Positions 33,964 to 42,892 are shown, counted from the first letter of the stretch. The stretch is DNA of 64,000 nt from Microbacteriaceae bacterium PS02343 (GCA_029959365.1 JASCOA010000002.1:1-64000); one strand, 5' to 3'. The notes: generated by a model from the sequence alone, not told the origin. Numbers and translations are program-made.

Positions 33964-35004
33964 TCAAGCGGCGGACGGCGCGGATTCAGGCCGGTCGAGC
34001 AGGCGAGCCGGCTCGGCGACGGTCATGCGGTGCAGCACGTCGTCGGCGACGCCGAGCGCGCGCAGCCCGGGCAGCACCCGCGCGGGCACGTGCTCGAAGC
34101 CGTGGCCGCCGAAGCGCCGCAGCTGCCCCTTGGTCCAGGTCGAGTGGCCGAGCACCCAGCGGATGCCGGGGTCGCCGCCGAGCAGCTCGAGCAGCGCGTC
34201 GAGACGCTGCGGGTCGCTGGCGTTGCGGATGCGGCCCACGTGCGAGCCCTCGTTGCCGAAGCACATCTCGAGCACGGCGCCGGCCTGGCCGAGATCGCGC
34301 AGGTAGGGCAGGTCGAGGAACTCGTCGACGGTCGAGAACACCACCCGGTCGGGCGCGACGCCTTCGGCGAGCACGTGCTCGAGCACCGCGACGCCGTTGC
34401 GCGCATCGGCGGCGAGGCGCACGGTGATCGCGCTGCCGGTGCGCGCGGCGGCGCGGGCCGCGGCCGTCAGGCTGATCCGCTCCTGCTCGCCGTCCGGGGT
34501 CGAGAACGCGCCGGTGGTGCCCATGAGGCCGAGCAGTCCGGCGCGGTACGCGGTGCCGGGGATCGCCTCGGTGAGCGAGCGGATGAAGAGCTCCGTGCGC
34601 CCGTCGACGTCGAGCTCCAGGAACCAGGCCGGCAGCAGTCGCGGCAGGTAGGCGCCGTAGCCGGCGACGAGGTGCACCCCGGCGGCGCGGGCGAGCTCGG
34701 GCAGCCGCGCGTGGTCGGGTCCGAAGCCGTGCGAGCTGAGGTCGACGGCCGCGCCGAGGCCGGCGCCGGCGGCGAGGAGCAGCTCCTCGGCGAGCAGCTC
34801 GGGGTCGTCGAGCCGCAGGTTGTCGGCGAGGGCGAGCTGGCTCCAGCGCAGGGCCGCGGCGAGCTCGGAGGTCACGGGCGCCTCGGCGTCGAGCGCCTCG
34901 ACGCCGGGCCGCTGCAGCGCGCTGGCGTCGGTGAGCAGGTGCTCGTGCATGCTGACGACGCCCAGCTCGCTCGGCTCGATGGGGCCGAGCACGGTCTCGA
35001 TCAT
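33964..35004 (-). CDS. Phosphotriesterase-like protein with degenerate metal site
   Basis: A 346-residue TIM-barrel protein of the PTE/lactonase family by its N-terminal ETVLGPIEPSELGVVSMHEHLLTD (HEH at 20-22), its VDLSSHGFGPDHARLPELARAAGVHLVAGYGAYLP block and the C-terminal STWTKGQLRRFGGHGFEHV. Other ligands seem lost: no Lys or Glu in AGLLGLMGTTG, Arg for the His after the fifth strand (ITVRLAAD), and FSTVDE for the usual GHxD. It may have another chemistry or be a non-catalytic relative. ATG 35004 follows GGAGAGG. It heads an operon with the aldehyde dehydrogenase behind an operator of the GntR type. Confidence 0.85.
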   Translation of the reverse strand: MIETVLGPIEPSELGVVSMHEHLLTDASALQRPGVEALDAEAPVTSELAAALRWSQLALADNLRLDDPELLAEELLLAAGAGLGAAVDLSSHGFGPDHARLPELARAAGVHLVAGYGAYLPRLLPAWFLELDVDGRTELFIRSLTEAIPGTAYRAGLLGLMGTTGAFSTPDGEQERISLTAAARAAARTGSAITVRLAADARNGVAVLEHVLAEGVAPDRVVFSTVDEFLDLPYLRDLGQAGAVLEMCFGNEGSHVGRIRNASDPQRLDALLELLGGDPGIRWVLGHSTWTKGQLRRFGGHGFEHVPARVLPGLRALGVADDVLHRMTVAEPARLLDRPESAPSAA

Positions 35005-35043
35005 GCGTCGGCCGCCTCTCCGCGGGCGCACCGCGCATCCGCA

Positions 35044-35076
35044 ATTGGATGCAATCTAAGCACACTTGGATGCATG
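35044..35076 (-). promoter_or_regulatory. Two GntR-regulon-like sites before the PTE/ALDH operon
   Basis: ATTGGATGCAAT (35044-35055) matches the consensus in 11 of 12 positions, and CTTGGATGCATG (35065-35076) is a weaker copy 21 bases on, two helix turns away. Both lie 40-72 bases upstream of the start at 35004. Confidence 0.68.
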
Positions 35077-35131
35077 CGGTGGAGGAGCGAGCGGATGCGC
35101 TGGGCGGCACCGCCCATCCGCTCGCCCTCGC

Positions 35132-36403
35132 TCACACCGCCGTGAAACCCAGCTTCCCTGCCCCGCGCGCGATCCACGGGTGCTGCGAGAACGCATCCCA
35201 CACCAGCGTCGATCCCATCGCGGCCGCACCGAGGATCGCCGTGGCCCCCTTGTTGAGCCCGTAGCGCGACGCCGCGTACCAGGGCTCCTCGCCCTCGAGG
35301 TTGACGCCGTCCGTCGCGCCCCACTCGTTCCAGGCGCCCGGGTGCTCGTCGCGCAGCACCCGCAGGGCCGGCGCCACCTCCTCCGGCGCGAGCGGCAGCG
35401 CCCCGAAGAGCGAGACCGGCGGCACGGTGCCGTCGGCGTGCGGCTCGATGATCGCAGGGCGCGCGCCGTTGACGACGTAGCCGTTCGGGCCGAGCCCGGC
35501 GGCCGGGCCCCAGAGCCCGCCGGCGAAGGTGCGCCAGGTGCCGGCCTGGTCGGCGCACCAGGCCTTCGAGGCCAGCGAGGCCTCGCGCGCGTTGGCCCAC
35601 CAGTCCACACCGTCGACGTCGCGCACCCGTTGGAACGGGTAGAAGGCGAGCGGGAAGTGGTAGGTGAAGAGCGTGCCGGCGGGCTCGTGGATGCACTGGT
35701 GGCCGCCGTACGAGCCGACGGGCTTGTCGAAGCCGCGCCACAGCTCGAGCGCGCGCTCCGCGGGCACCGCGTCGTGGCCGGCGGCCAGCAGGTACATCGG
35801 CAGCTGCTCGGCGGTCATCGACCAGGCGCTCACGAAGCCGTCCGCATCCGCTCCGTCCGCGTAGTCGTCCTCGCGGTCGGCGACCCAGGCCATGCGCAGC
35901 ACCGTGCGGCCGTCGATCTCGTCCGTCAGCCAGTTCCAGTCGATGCGCTGCAGCAGTCGGTCGACCGCTGCGGCGAGCGCCGCGTCCTCGGCGTAGTACG
36001 CGGCCGCGACGATCGCGCCGCAGAGCGCGAGGGCGGTGTCGATCGTCGAGTACTCGCTGCGCCCCATCCGCTCGCCCGTCGCCGCGTCGACGAAGTGGGC
36101 CAGGAAGCCGTTGCGGTGCGGCACCGAGTGCTCGAGCGTGCGCAGCGTGGCGCGCACCCGGTCGTGCACGGCGTCGCGCTCGAGCACCCCGCGCTCGCCG
36201 CCGATGCACCAGGCGGCGAGCGCGAAGCCCGTCGCGGCCACCGTGGCGGTGCCGGGCAGGTCGTCGCGGTCGAGCACGAGGCCGCAGCCGGGGCTGTCGA
36301 GCTCGGCCGTGGCGTGCTGCCAGAGCCAGCGGATGGAGGCGCTCACCTCGTGGTCCGTGAGCTCCAGGATGTCGACGGGCAGTTCGGGCGAAGTCCAGGT
36401 CAT
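35132..36403 (-). CDS. Glucoamylase-like (alpha/alpha)6 enzyme, PF10091/GH144 type
   Basis: A 423-residue protein without signal peptide whose repeated helical hairpins and aromatic acid motifs fit the (alpha/alpha)6 barrel of PF10091 enzymes, among which GH144 endo-beta-1,2-glucanases are known. Notable blocks are EYSTIDTALALCGAIVAAAYY, SYGGHQCIHEPAGTLFTYHFPLAFYPF with candidate acids, GGLWGPAAGLGPNGYVVNGARPAIIEPHADGTVPP, and GATDGVNLEGEEPWYAASRYGLNKGATAILGAA. Cytoplasmic placement and its location as last gene of an importer operon (ATGA overlap with the ATPase gene) suggest that it degrades an imported oligosaccharide. Specificity is inferred, not shown. Confidence 0.78.
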   Translation of the reverse strand: MTWTSPELPVDILELTDHEVSASIRWLWQHATAELDSPGCGLVLDRDDLPGTATVAATGFALAAWCIGGERGVLERDAVHDRVRATLRTLEHSVPHRNGFLAHFVDAATGERMGRSEYSTIDTALALCGAIVAAAYYAEDAALAAAVDRLLQRIDWNWLTDEIDGRTVLRMAWVADREDDYADGADADGFVSAWSMTAEQLPMYLLAAGHDAVPAERALELWRGFDKPVGSYGGHQCIHEPAGTLFTYHFPLAFYPFQRVRDVDGVDWWANAREASLASKAWCADQAGTWRTFAGGLWGPAAGLGPNGYVVNGARPAIIEPHADGTVPPVSLFGALPLAPEEVAPALRVLRDEHPGAWNEWGATDGVNLEGEEPWYAASRYGLNKGATAILGAAAMGSTLVWDAFSQHPWIARGAGKLGFTAV

Positions 36404-38112
36404 GCGGCGCTCCTCCTCTGGAACGGGTTCGGGATGGCGTCGAGCAGCTGGCGCGTGTACTCGGCCTTGGGGTCGTCGATCACCTCGGCGGCCGTGCCGG
36501 CCTCGATGATGCGGCCGTTCTGCAGCACGATGGCGTGGTTGGCCAGGCTCTTCGCCGAGAGCAGGTCGTGGGTGATGTAGAGCATGCCCACGCCGTGGTC
36601 GGAGACCAGCGACTGCAGCACCTCGAGGATCTCGGCGCGGATCGACACGTCGAGGCTCGCGATCGGCTCATCCGCCACGATGAGCCGCGGCTCGGCGGCC
36701 AGCGCCCGGGCGATGACGACGCGCTGGCGCTGCCCGCCCGACAGCTCGTGGGGCAGCCGGCCGAGGTAGCGGCCCGACGGGGTCAGCCCCACCTGCTCGA
36801 GCAGGTGCGCGGCGTGCTCCACCGCCTCCTTCGGCTTGACGTGCAGGAAGTTGCGCAGCGGCCGCGACAGCGCGTAGCCGACAGTGAGCGTCGGGTTGAG
36901 CGCCGCGTAGGGGTCCTGGAACACGTACTGCAGACCGCGCCGGTACTCGCGGGCGAGCTTCGGCGGCAGCGAGGCGAGCGGATGCGGGCTGCCGTCGGCC
37001 TTCGCGTGGTAGCTCACGGTGCCCGAGGTGGGCAGGTCGAGCCGGGTGAGGATGCGCGCGATCGTCGACTTGCCCGAGCCGGACTGGCCGACCAGGGCCG
37101 TCACCTCGCCCTCGCGCAGCGTGAAGGAGACGTCCTGCACCGCGTCGACGTGCTCCACCTGGAAGCCGTGCCGCTTGGTGAAGCGGCGGTGCAGCCCCTC
37201 GACCGTGAGCACCGGGGCGTGCTCGACGGGGGCCTCCTGCGAGACCTCCGCGGGCTCGTCCAGCTCGGCACCCTGGTAGCCGGCCACCTCCTCGCCGAGC
37301 AGCTCGGCGTAGCTGCCGACGAGGTGCACCGAGTAGGGGTGCTTCGGTCCGCTCGTCACCGCCTCGCCAGCGTCGATGTCCTCGACGATCTCGCCCTCGT
37401 ACATGACGGCCACGCGGTCGGCGACGTCGAGCAGGGTGCCCATGTCGTGGGTGATGAGGATCGCGCCGAAGCGCTCGCGCTCCTGCAGCTCGCGGATCTT
37501 GTCGAGGATCGACTTCTGCACCACGACGTCGAGTCCGGTGGTCGGCTCGTCGAACAGCACGAGCTGCGGCTGCAGCGCCAGGGCGAGGGCGAGGTTGACG
37601 CGCTGCTTCATGCCGCCGGAGAGCTCGTGCGGGTACATGTCGAGGAACTTCGCGTCGACGCTGACGAGGTCGAAGAGCTCCTCGGCCCGCTCGCGCGCCT
37701 GCGCGGTGCTCGCGCCGCGGTGCTCGCCGAGGATGTCCTCGAACATCTTGCGCACGCGCACCACGGGGTTGAGCGAGTTCATGCTCGACTGGAACACGGT
37801 CGAGACGTACGACCAGCGCAGCGGGCGCAGTGCGTCCTCGCCGAGCGTCGTCACGTCGGTCCCACCCCAGCGCACCGTGCCGCTCGAGATGCGGCCGGGA
37901 CTGCGCAGCAGGCGCAGCACGCCCTGCGCGAAGGTGGTCTTGCCCGAGCCGGACTCGCCGGCCAGGCCGACGAACTCCCCGGGCGCGATGGCGAGCGAGG
38001 CGTGCTTGACGGCGTGCACCGCCGGGCCGAGCTTCGGCGTGTAGGTGACGGAGAGGTCCTCGACGGTGAGAACGGGACCGTGGACGGGACCGCGGACGGG
38101 CTGCTCGTGCAT
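36400..38112 (-). CDS. Tandem ABC transporter ATPase (DppD-DppF fusion)
   Basis: A 570-residue protein with two complete peptide-type ATPase domains. The first (about 10-270) has Walker [10 protein letters not shown], signature [15 protein letters not shown] and Walker [14 protein letters not shown]. The second (about 300-560) has [24 protein letters not shown] and [14 protein letters not shown]. Each ends with the family tail ([14 protein letters not shown] and [14 protein letters not shown]). One polypeptide therefore supplies the whole ATPase pair. ATG 38112 lies three bases from the permease stop. Homologous importers take up peptides or, in several bacteria, beta-glucan oligosaccharides. 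Confidence 0.93.
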   Translation of the reverse strand: MHEQPVRGPVHGPVLTVEDLSVTYTPKLGPAVHAVKHASLAIAPGEFVGLAGESGSGKTTFAQGVLRLLRSPGRISSGTVRWGGTDVTTLGEDALRPLRWSYVSTVFQSSMNSLNPVVRVRKMFEDILGEHRGASTAQARERAEELFDLVSVDAKFLDMYPHELSGGMKQRVNLALALALQPQLVLFDEPTTGLDVVVQKSILDKIRELQERERFGAILITHDMGTLLDVADRVAVMYEGEIVEDIDAGEAVTSGPKHPYSVHLVGSYAELLGEEVAGYQGAELDEPAEVSQEAPVEHAPVLTVEGLHRRFTKRHGFQVEHVDAVQDVSFTLREGEVTALVGQSGSGKSTIARILTRLDLPTSGTVSYHAKADGSPHPLASLPPKLAREYRRGLQYVFQDPYAALNPTLTVGYALSRPLRNFLHVKPKEAVEHAAHLLEQVGLTPSGRYLGRLPHELSGGQRQRVVIARALAAEPRLIVADEPIASLDVSIRAEILEVLQSLVSDHGVGMLYITHDLLSAKSLANHAIVLQNGRIIEAGTAAEVIDDPKAEYTRQLLDAIPNPFQRRSAA

Positions 38113-38115
38113 GGC

Positions 38116-39093
38116 TTACTTCTCCTCTTCGCGCAGGTGCGGGTTGCTGAGCATGTCGACGCCGAAGTTCACGAAGGTCAGCGAGGTCATGAGCAGGGCG
38201 AGCATGACGCCCGGCACCGCGAGCCAGAGCCAGAGCCCCTGCACGAGCGCGCCGTTCGCGTTCGCCTGGGCCAGCATCTGGCCCCAGCTCACGACGTTCG
38301 GGTCGCCGAAGCCCATGAAGGAGAGTCCGGCCTCGGCCGCGATGGCCGCGGTCGCCGCCCCGATGAAGCCCGAGACGACCAGGCTCGACATGTTGGGCAT
38401 GATCTCCCGGAACACGATGCGCAGCATGCCGTCGCCGCCGAAGCGCGCCGCCGAGACGTACTCGCGGTTGCGCATCGAGACGATGAGCGCGCGCATCTCG
38501 CGGCTGGCGCCGGCCCAGCTGGTGATCGCGATGACGAAGACGAGCAGCAGCAGGCCGCGGGTCTCGCTGTAGGCGACGATCACCATCATGAGCGGCAGCA
38601 CCGGGATCACGAGGGCGAGGTTCGTGAAGAAGGAGAGCACGTCGTCGAGCGGGCTGCCCTCCTTGTACCCGGCGAGCAGGCCGATCACGATCGCGATGAC
38701 GATCGTGGCGAGGCCGCCGAGCACGCCGATCGCGAAGGAGAGACGGGTGCCGTGCACGATCTGGGTCCAGATGTCGTAGCCGAGCGTGTTGGTGCCCAGC
38801 CAGTGAGCGGCGCTCGGGTCCTGCACGGGCTGGAAGCTCGCATCCGTCGGGCTGTACGGGGTGAGCAGATCGGCGAAGATCGCGACCAGCGCGAACACGG
38901 TCAGCATGACGATGCCGATGCGGGCCTTGCGGCTCGACCAGATCACCGCGTACCAGCGCGGGGGCCGCACGATCGCAACGACCTCCTTCTCGCTCGCGTC
39001 GTCCGCTGCGATGCTGCGCCGGAAGGTGCGCGTGGGTCGGGTACGCGACGGCTCTGTTCGCGATGCCCGCGGCGTGGAGTTGTTCTCGGACAT
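38116..39093 (-). CDS. Peptide-type ABC transporter permease (DppC-like)
   Basis: A 325-residue membrane subunit. It has an unusually long charged N-terminal extension of about 60 residues rich in Arg, Thr and Ser, then six membrane segments. The EAA loop (SAARFGGDGMLRIVFREIMPNM) and GLSFMGFGDPNVVSWGQML are family marks. ATG 39093 follows GAGGAG. Stop is TAA, rare in this window. It partners with the DppB-like permease upstream. Confidence 0.92.
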   Translation of the reverse strand: MSENNSTPRASRTEPSRTRPTRTFRRSIAADDASEKEVVAIVRPPRWYAVIWSSRKARIGIVMLTVFALVAIFADLLTPYSPTDASFQPVQDPSAAHWLGTNTLGYDIWTQIVHGTRLSFAIGVLGGLATIVIAIVIGLLAGYKEGSPLDDVLSFFTNLALVIPVLPLMMVIVAYSETRGLLLLVFVIAITSWAGASREMRALIVSMRNREYVSAARFGGDGMLRIVFREIMPNMSSLVVSGFIGAATAAIAAEAGLSFMGFGDPNVVSWGQMLAQANANGALVQGLWLWLAVPGVMLALLMTSLTFVNFGVDMLSNPHLREEEK

Positions 39094-39104
39094 GACGGCT
39101 CCTC

Positions 39105-40088
39105 TCAGGCCGCGCTCTTGCGGGCGCGCGGGTCGATGAGCGGGTAGATGAGGTCGACGATGAAGTTCGCCGTGAGCACGATCACGATCGTGGCCAGCAG
39201 GATCGCCTGCATGAGCGGGAAGTCGCGGTTGGCGGTGGCCTCGCCGAGCAGGCGCCCCATGCCGGGGTAGTCGAAGACGGTCTCGATGAGGATCGAGCCG
39301 CCCATGAGCACGCCGAGCGAGAGCGCGAAGCCCGTCACGACCGGCAGCATGGCGTTGCGCGCCGCGTAGCCGAGGGCCAGGGTGCGGTCCTTCAGACCGG
39401 CGGCTCCGGCGAGGCGGATGTAGTCCTCGCCGAGCACCTGCACCATCGTGTTGCGCATCGACAGGATGAAGCCGATCGGCGCCGTGACCATGAGCGTGAA
39501 CGCCGGCAGGAAGCCGTGCGAGACCACGTCGAGCACGTGCAGCGGCGTGCCCGGGTCGGTGTAGCCGTAGCCGCCGGATGCGGGGAACCAGCCCAGCGTG
39601 TAGGCGAAGAGGAACAGCACGAGCAGGCCGATCCACACCGACTGCAGGTTGCCGAGGAAGGTCGAGCCGATCGAGATGGTGGTGTCGAAGCGGCTGTTGC
39701 GACGCCAGGCCGCGAAGGCGCCGAGCAGGGTGCCGAGCACGAAGGAGAGCACCTGGGTGAGCCCGACGAGCACGAGGGTCCACGGCAGCGCCTGCCCGAT
39801 CACGTCGACCACCGGGAAGGGGAAGTACGTGAACGAGATGCCCAGGTCGCCGCTGGCGAGCTGCTGCAGGTACTGCCAGTAGGCGACGAACACGTTCTCG
39901 TCGCCGTAGCCGAGCATCGTGCGGATCGCCGCGACCTGGGCCGGGTCGACCTCGCCGCGACCGGTGAGCTGGCGCACCATGATCTCGGCGGGGTCGCCCG
40001 GCTGCAGGCGAGGGATGATGAAGTTCAGCGTGATCGCCGCCCAGAGGGTGAGCAGGAAGTACGCCGTCTTGCGCAGGTAGTACCGCAC
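39105..40088 (-). CDS. Peptide-type ABC transporter permease (DppB-like)
   Basis: A 327-residue membrane subunit with six segments. LNFIIPRLQPGDPAEIM near the start, the periplasmic loop with a GDLGISFTYFPFPV block, the EAA loop (LAGAAGLKDRTLALGYAARNAMLPV) and the closing LIYPLIDPRARKSAA are typical. The LQPGDPAEIM and YFPFPVVDVI variants are those seen in transporters annotated for oligosaccharides rather than peptides. The start is GTG 40088, three bases after the binding-protein stop. Confidence 0.92.
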   Translation of the reverse strand: MRYYLRKTAYFLLTLWAAITLNFIIPRLQPGDPAEIMVRQLTGRGEVDPAQVAAIRTMLGYGDENVFVAYWQYLQQLASGDLGISFTYFPFPVVDVIGQALPWTLVLVGLTQVLSFVLGTLLGAFAAWRRNSRFDTTISIGSTFLGNLQSVWIGLLVLFLFAYTLGWFPASGGYGYTDPGTPLHVLDVVSHGFLPAFTLMVTAPIGFILSMRNTMVQVLGEDYIRLAGAAGLKDRTLALGYAARNAMLPVVTGFALSLGVLMGGSILIETVFDYPGMGRLLGEATANRDFPLMQAILLATIVIVLTANFIVDLIYPLIDPRARKSAA

Positions 40089-40091
40089 GGC

Positions 40092-41774
40092 TCAGTCCTC
40101 CTCGTCCGACCCGGGCGGGCGCAGCTCGGGCGCGATGCGGATCAGCTGATCGATCGGGTACGGGTTCTCCTCGCTCGGCCACCCCACCGCGTTCTCGGTG
40201 CGGTAGATGAGCCGGCTGGGCGCGTACATGAGGGCGATGTAGGGGAACTCGGTCATGAACACGTCGATGACCTCGCCCTCCATCTCCTTCGCGCGCGCCT
40301 CGTCGACCTCGGTGCCCCACTCGGCGACGAGCTCGTCGACCGCGGGGTCGGCGTAGCGGGCCCGGTTGAGCAGCAGCTCGTCGCCGCTCGAGATCTGCGA
40401 GGTGATCAGCCGCGAGCCCAGGTCGCGGGCCCGCTGGCAGCCGCCGCCGACGAAGTCGACGACCATGTCGAAGTCGCCCGAGCGCTGCATGCCGTCGACC
40501 GCGTTCGGGTCGGTGGTGACCATGCGCACCTGCACGCCCACGTCGCGCGCGTTGCGCACGACGACGTCGGCCATCGCGATGATGTCCATGAAGCCGGCCT
40601 GCACGCTGAAGACGAAGGAGAGCGGATCGCCGTTCTCATCCACGCGCATCCCGTCGGCGCCGCGCTCGTAGCCCGCCTCGTCGAGCATCCGGTTCGCCGC
40701 GTCGGGGTCGTAGGGGATGTACTCCTCGCCCCGCCACCGCTCGGGCACGTCGTCCTGCTGCACCGGCAGCAGGAGCATGGTCTGGCTGGCCGGCTCCATG
40801 ATGCCGAAGCTCGAGCGCTCGGTGAGCGCCTCGCGGTCGAGCGCGTAGGCGAAGGCCTCGCGGAACGCCGGGTCGTTCAGCACGGGTCGCTCGTTGTTGA
40901 GGGCGAGCACCGTCGTGGCGTCCGGCGGGTAGTAGAAGTGCGCGTTCTCGGGGTCGGGGTCGACCACCGAGCGGTTGGGGTTCGGGATGTCGCCGCGGTA
41001 GAGATCGAGCGCGCCGCCGCGGATCTTGAGGGCGCCGGAGTTCGCGTCGTACTGGCCCTCGAGCGAGAGCTGCTGGATCTTCACCTCGTCGGCGTTCCAG
41101 TAGTTCGGGTTGCGCTCGAGCACCAGCCGGCGGCCGTTGTAGGACGAGGGCATGAACGGGCCGGTGGCCACGCCCTGCTCGTCGATGAAGAGGGTCGGGT
41201 CGCCCTGGTCGCCGTAGATGTGCTCGGGCAGCATCTTGAAGGTCTGCAGCAGGTCGTCGGTCTTCGGCACGGCCGGGCCGGCGAACTGGAACTCGACGGT
41301 GTGCTCGTCGAGCGCGGTGACGGTCTCGAGGGGCGCGCCGTAGAGGTCGCCCCAGATGCCGCCGCGGTCGGAGGCCGGGAACTCCTTCGCAGCGTTGAAG
41401 GTGTAGAGCACGTCGTCGGCGTCGAAGGCCTCGCCGTCGCTCCACTGCACGCCCTCGCGCAGCTCGAGCACCATGCGGTCGTTGCCGTCCCACTCGTAGC
41501 CGGTGGCGAGCCACGGCACCGCCTCGCAGCTGAAGCGGTCGCGGATCATGAGCGGCTCGAAGAGCCAGGTCGTCACGCTCGCGTTCGGCGAGAGCCAGTT
41601 GTAGTTGAGCAGGCCCTGCGTCGCGCCGTTCGCCTCGGACGGCATGCGCAGCTCGGCGATCATGCCGGGCTCCGCCGCGGGCGGCGGCTCCAGGCCGATG
41701 TTCGCGCAGGCCGTGGTCGCCAGCAGCGCGGTCAGCCCGACGGCGCCGGCCGCCGCTCTGGTGCGGTTCCTCAT
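40092..41774 (-). CDS. Peptide-type ABC transporter binding lipoprotein, probably for oligosaccharide
   Basis: A 560-residue family-5 binding protein with lipobox (TTAC, about Cys23). ATG 41774 follows GAGGAGG by five bases. The domain order is standard: LLNYNWLSPNASVTTWLFEPLMIRD, the MVLELREGVQWSDGEAFDADDVLYTF block, ATGPFMPSSYNGRRLVLERNPNYWN, and AYALDREALTERSSFG. Aromatic-rich loops (YNWLSP, HFYYPP, NPNYWN) and the neighbouring glucanase-like enzyme, LacI regulator and SMP-30 lactonase favour a carbohydrate ligand. It follows the LacI gene by 26 bases in the same operon. Confidence 0.92.
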   Translation of the reverse strand: MRNRTRAAAGAVGLTALLATTACANIGLEPPPAAEPGMIAELRMPSEANGATQGLLNYNWLSPNASVTTWLFEPLMIRDRFSCEAVPWLATGYEWDGNDRMVLELREGVQWSDGEAFDADDVLYTFNAAKEFPASDRGGIWGDLYGAPLETVTALDEHTVEFQFAGPAVPKTDDLLQTFKMLPEHIYGDQGDPTLFIDEQGVATGPFMPSSYNGRRLVLERNPNYWNADEVKIQQLSLEGQYDANSGALKIRGGALDLYRGDIPNPNRSVVDPDPENAHFYYPPDATTVLALNNERPVLNDPAFREAFAYALDREALTERSSFGIMEPASQTMLLLPVQQDDVPERWRGEEYIPYDPDAANRMLDEAGYERGADGMRVDENGDPLSFVFSVQAGFMDIIAMADVVVRNARDVGVQVRMVTTDPNAVDGMQRSGDFDMVVDFVGGGCQRARDLGSRLITSQISSGDELLLNRARYADPAVDELVAEWGTEVDEARAKEMEGEVIDVFMTEFPYIALMYAPSRLIYRTENAVGWPSEENPYPIDQLIRIAPELRPPGSDEED

Positions 41775-41800
41775 CAGGACCTCCTCGTCCTCCGGGTGGA

Positions 41801-42805
41801 TCAGGTGGGCGGATCCGCCTCCTCGGCGCATCCGCAGGACTCCCGCACGACCAGCTCGGTCGGCAGGGTGGTCAGGTCGTCGATCGGCTCGCCGAGCGCG
41901 CCGGCGGCGGCGCGGGCTCCGAGCTCGGCGATGGGCTGGTGCACGGTGGTGAGCCGTGGCGAGGCGATCTCGGCGAGCGCATGGTCGTCGAAACCGGTGA
42001 CGGCCACATCGGCGGGGATCCGGTAGCCGAGCCCCGGCAGCGTGGCGAGCATGCCGATGGCCAGCTCGTCGTTGGCGCAGACGAGCGCCTCGGGCAGCTC
42101 GCCGTGCGCGTGCAGCTCGCGCGCCGCGACGGCGCCGCTGCGCACGTCGAGCCCGAGCCGCAGCGGCTCGCCGGCCTCCTCGATGCCGCGCTCGGCGAGC
42201 GCCGCGCGGAAGCCCTCGTAGCGCCAGGCGGTGTCGGGCGAGCCGTGCGGCTCGCCGATGAAGCGCAGCCGACGGTAGCCGTGATGGTCGATGAGGTGCA
42301 GGGTCAGCGCGGATGCGGCCGCCCGCCCGTCCGTGACGATCGCGGGCACCCCCTCCGCCTCCCCCGCGACGAGGATGACGCGGCCGGCCTTCGCGAGGCT
42401 GACGACCTCCTCATCGGGCAGCGTGCCGCCGGCGACGATGAGCCCGTCGGTGCGCTCGGCGAGCTGCCGTACCGCGTCGACGGCGTCGGGCCGCAGGTGC
42501 GTGCCGACGACGTTGATCACCACCCCGCGCTCCACCGCCACGGTCTCGGCGCCCTCGATGAGCTGGGCGAAGTACGGCCCGCCGAGGCCCGGCAGCACGA
42601 TGCCGAGCGTGCTCGTGCGCTGCAGCGAGAGGGCCCGCCCGATCGCGCTGGGCCGGTAGCCGAGCCGGTCGATGGCCTCCTGCACGCGCTGCTTCGTCGG
42701 CTCGACGACGCGGGGGTCGTCGTGGGTGACGCGGCTGACGGTGGCGACGGAGACGCCGGCTTCGCGGGCGATGTCGCGGATCGTGGGGCGCGCGCTGGGC
42801 GTCAT
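41801..42805 (-). CDS. LacI-family transcriptional regulator
   Basis: A 334-residue repressor. The HTH and hinge helix span residues 6-60 (PTIRDIAREAGVSVATVSRVTHDDPRVVEPTKQRVQEAIDRLGYRPSAIGRALS). The sugar-binding core follows, with HGSPDTAWRYEGFRAAL, VCANDELAIGMLATL and VTGFDDHALAEIASPRLTTVHQPIAELG. Its far C-terminus ends in SCGCAEEADPPT. ATG 42805 is chosen because GAGGTGG then has a six-base spacer. It is the first gene of its operon and is expected to control it through ATGTAACCGGTTACAT at 42874-42889. Confidence 0.93.
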   Translation of the reverse strand: MTPSARPTIRDIAREAGVSVATVSRVTHDDPRVVEPTKQRVQEAIDRLGYRPSAIGRALSLQRTSTLGIVLPGLGGPYFAQLIEGAETVAVERGVVINVVGTHLRPDAVDAVRQLAERTDGLIVAGGTLPDEEVVSLAKAGRVILVAGEAEGVPAIVTDGRAAASALTLHLIDHHGYRRLRFIGEPHGSPDTAWRYEGFRAALAERGIEEAGEPLRLGLDVRSGAVAARELHAHGELPEALVCANDELAIGMLATLPGLGYRIPADVAVTGFDDHALAEIASPRLTTVHQPIAELGARAAAGALGEPIDDLTTLPTELVVRESCGCAEEADPPT

Positions 42806-42863
42806 GCTCATCCACCTCGCTCCGTCGCGTCGATGCAGGTCCACCGTGACCCGTTCGAGGGAT

Positions 42864-42892
42864 ACGCTAGGTCATGTAACCGGTTACATCAA
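42864..42892 (-). promoter_or_regulatory. Promoter with LacI operator in the spacer
   Basis: Minus-strand TTGATG (42892-42887), a 17-base spacer and TAGCGT (42869-42864). The spacer and -35 edge hold the perfect 16-bp palindrome ATGTAACCGGTTACAT (42874-42889), so a bound repressor would exclude RNA polymerase. The divergent SMP-30 gene starts 77 bases away and may be controlled by the same site. Confidence 0.82.
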
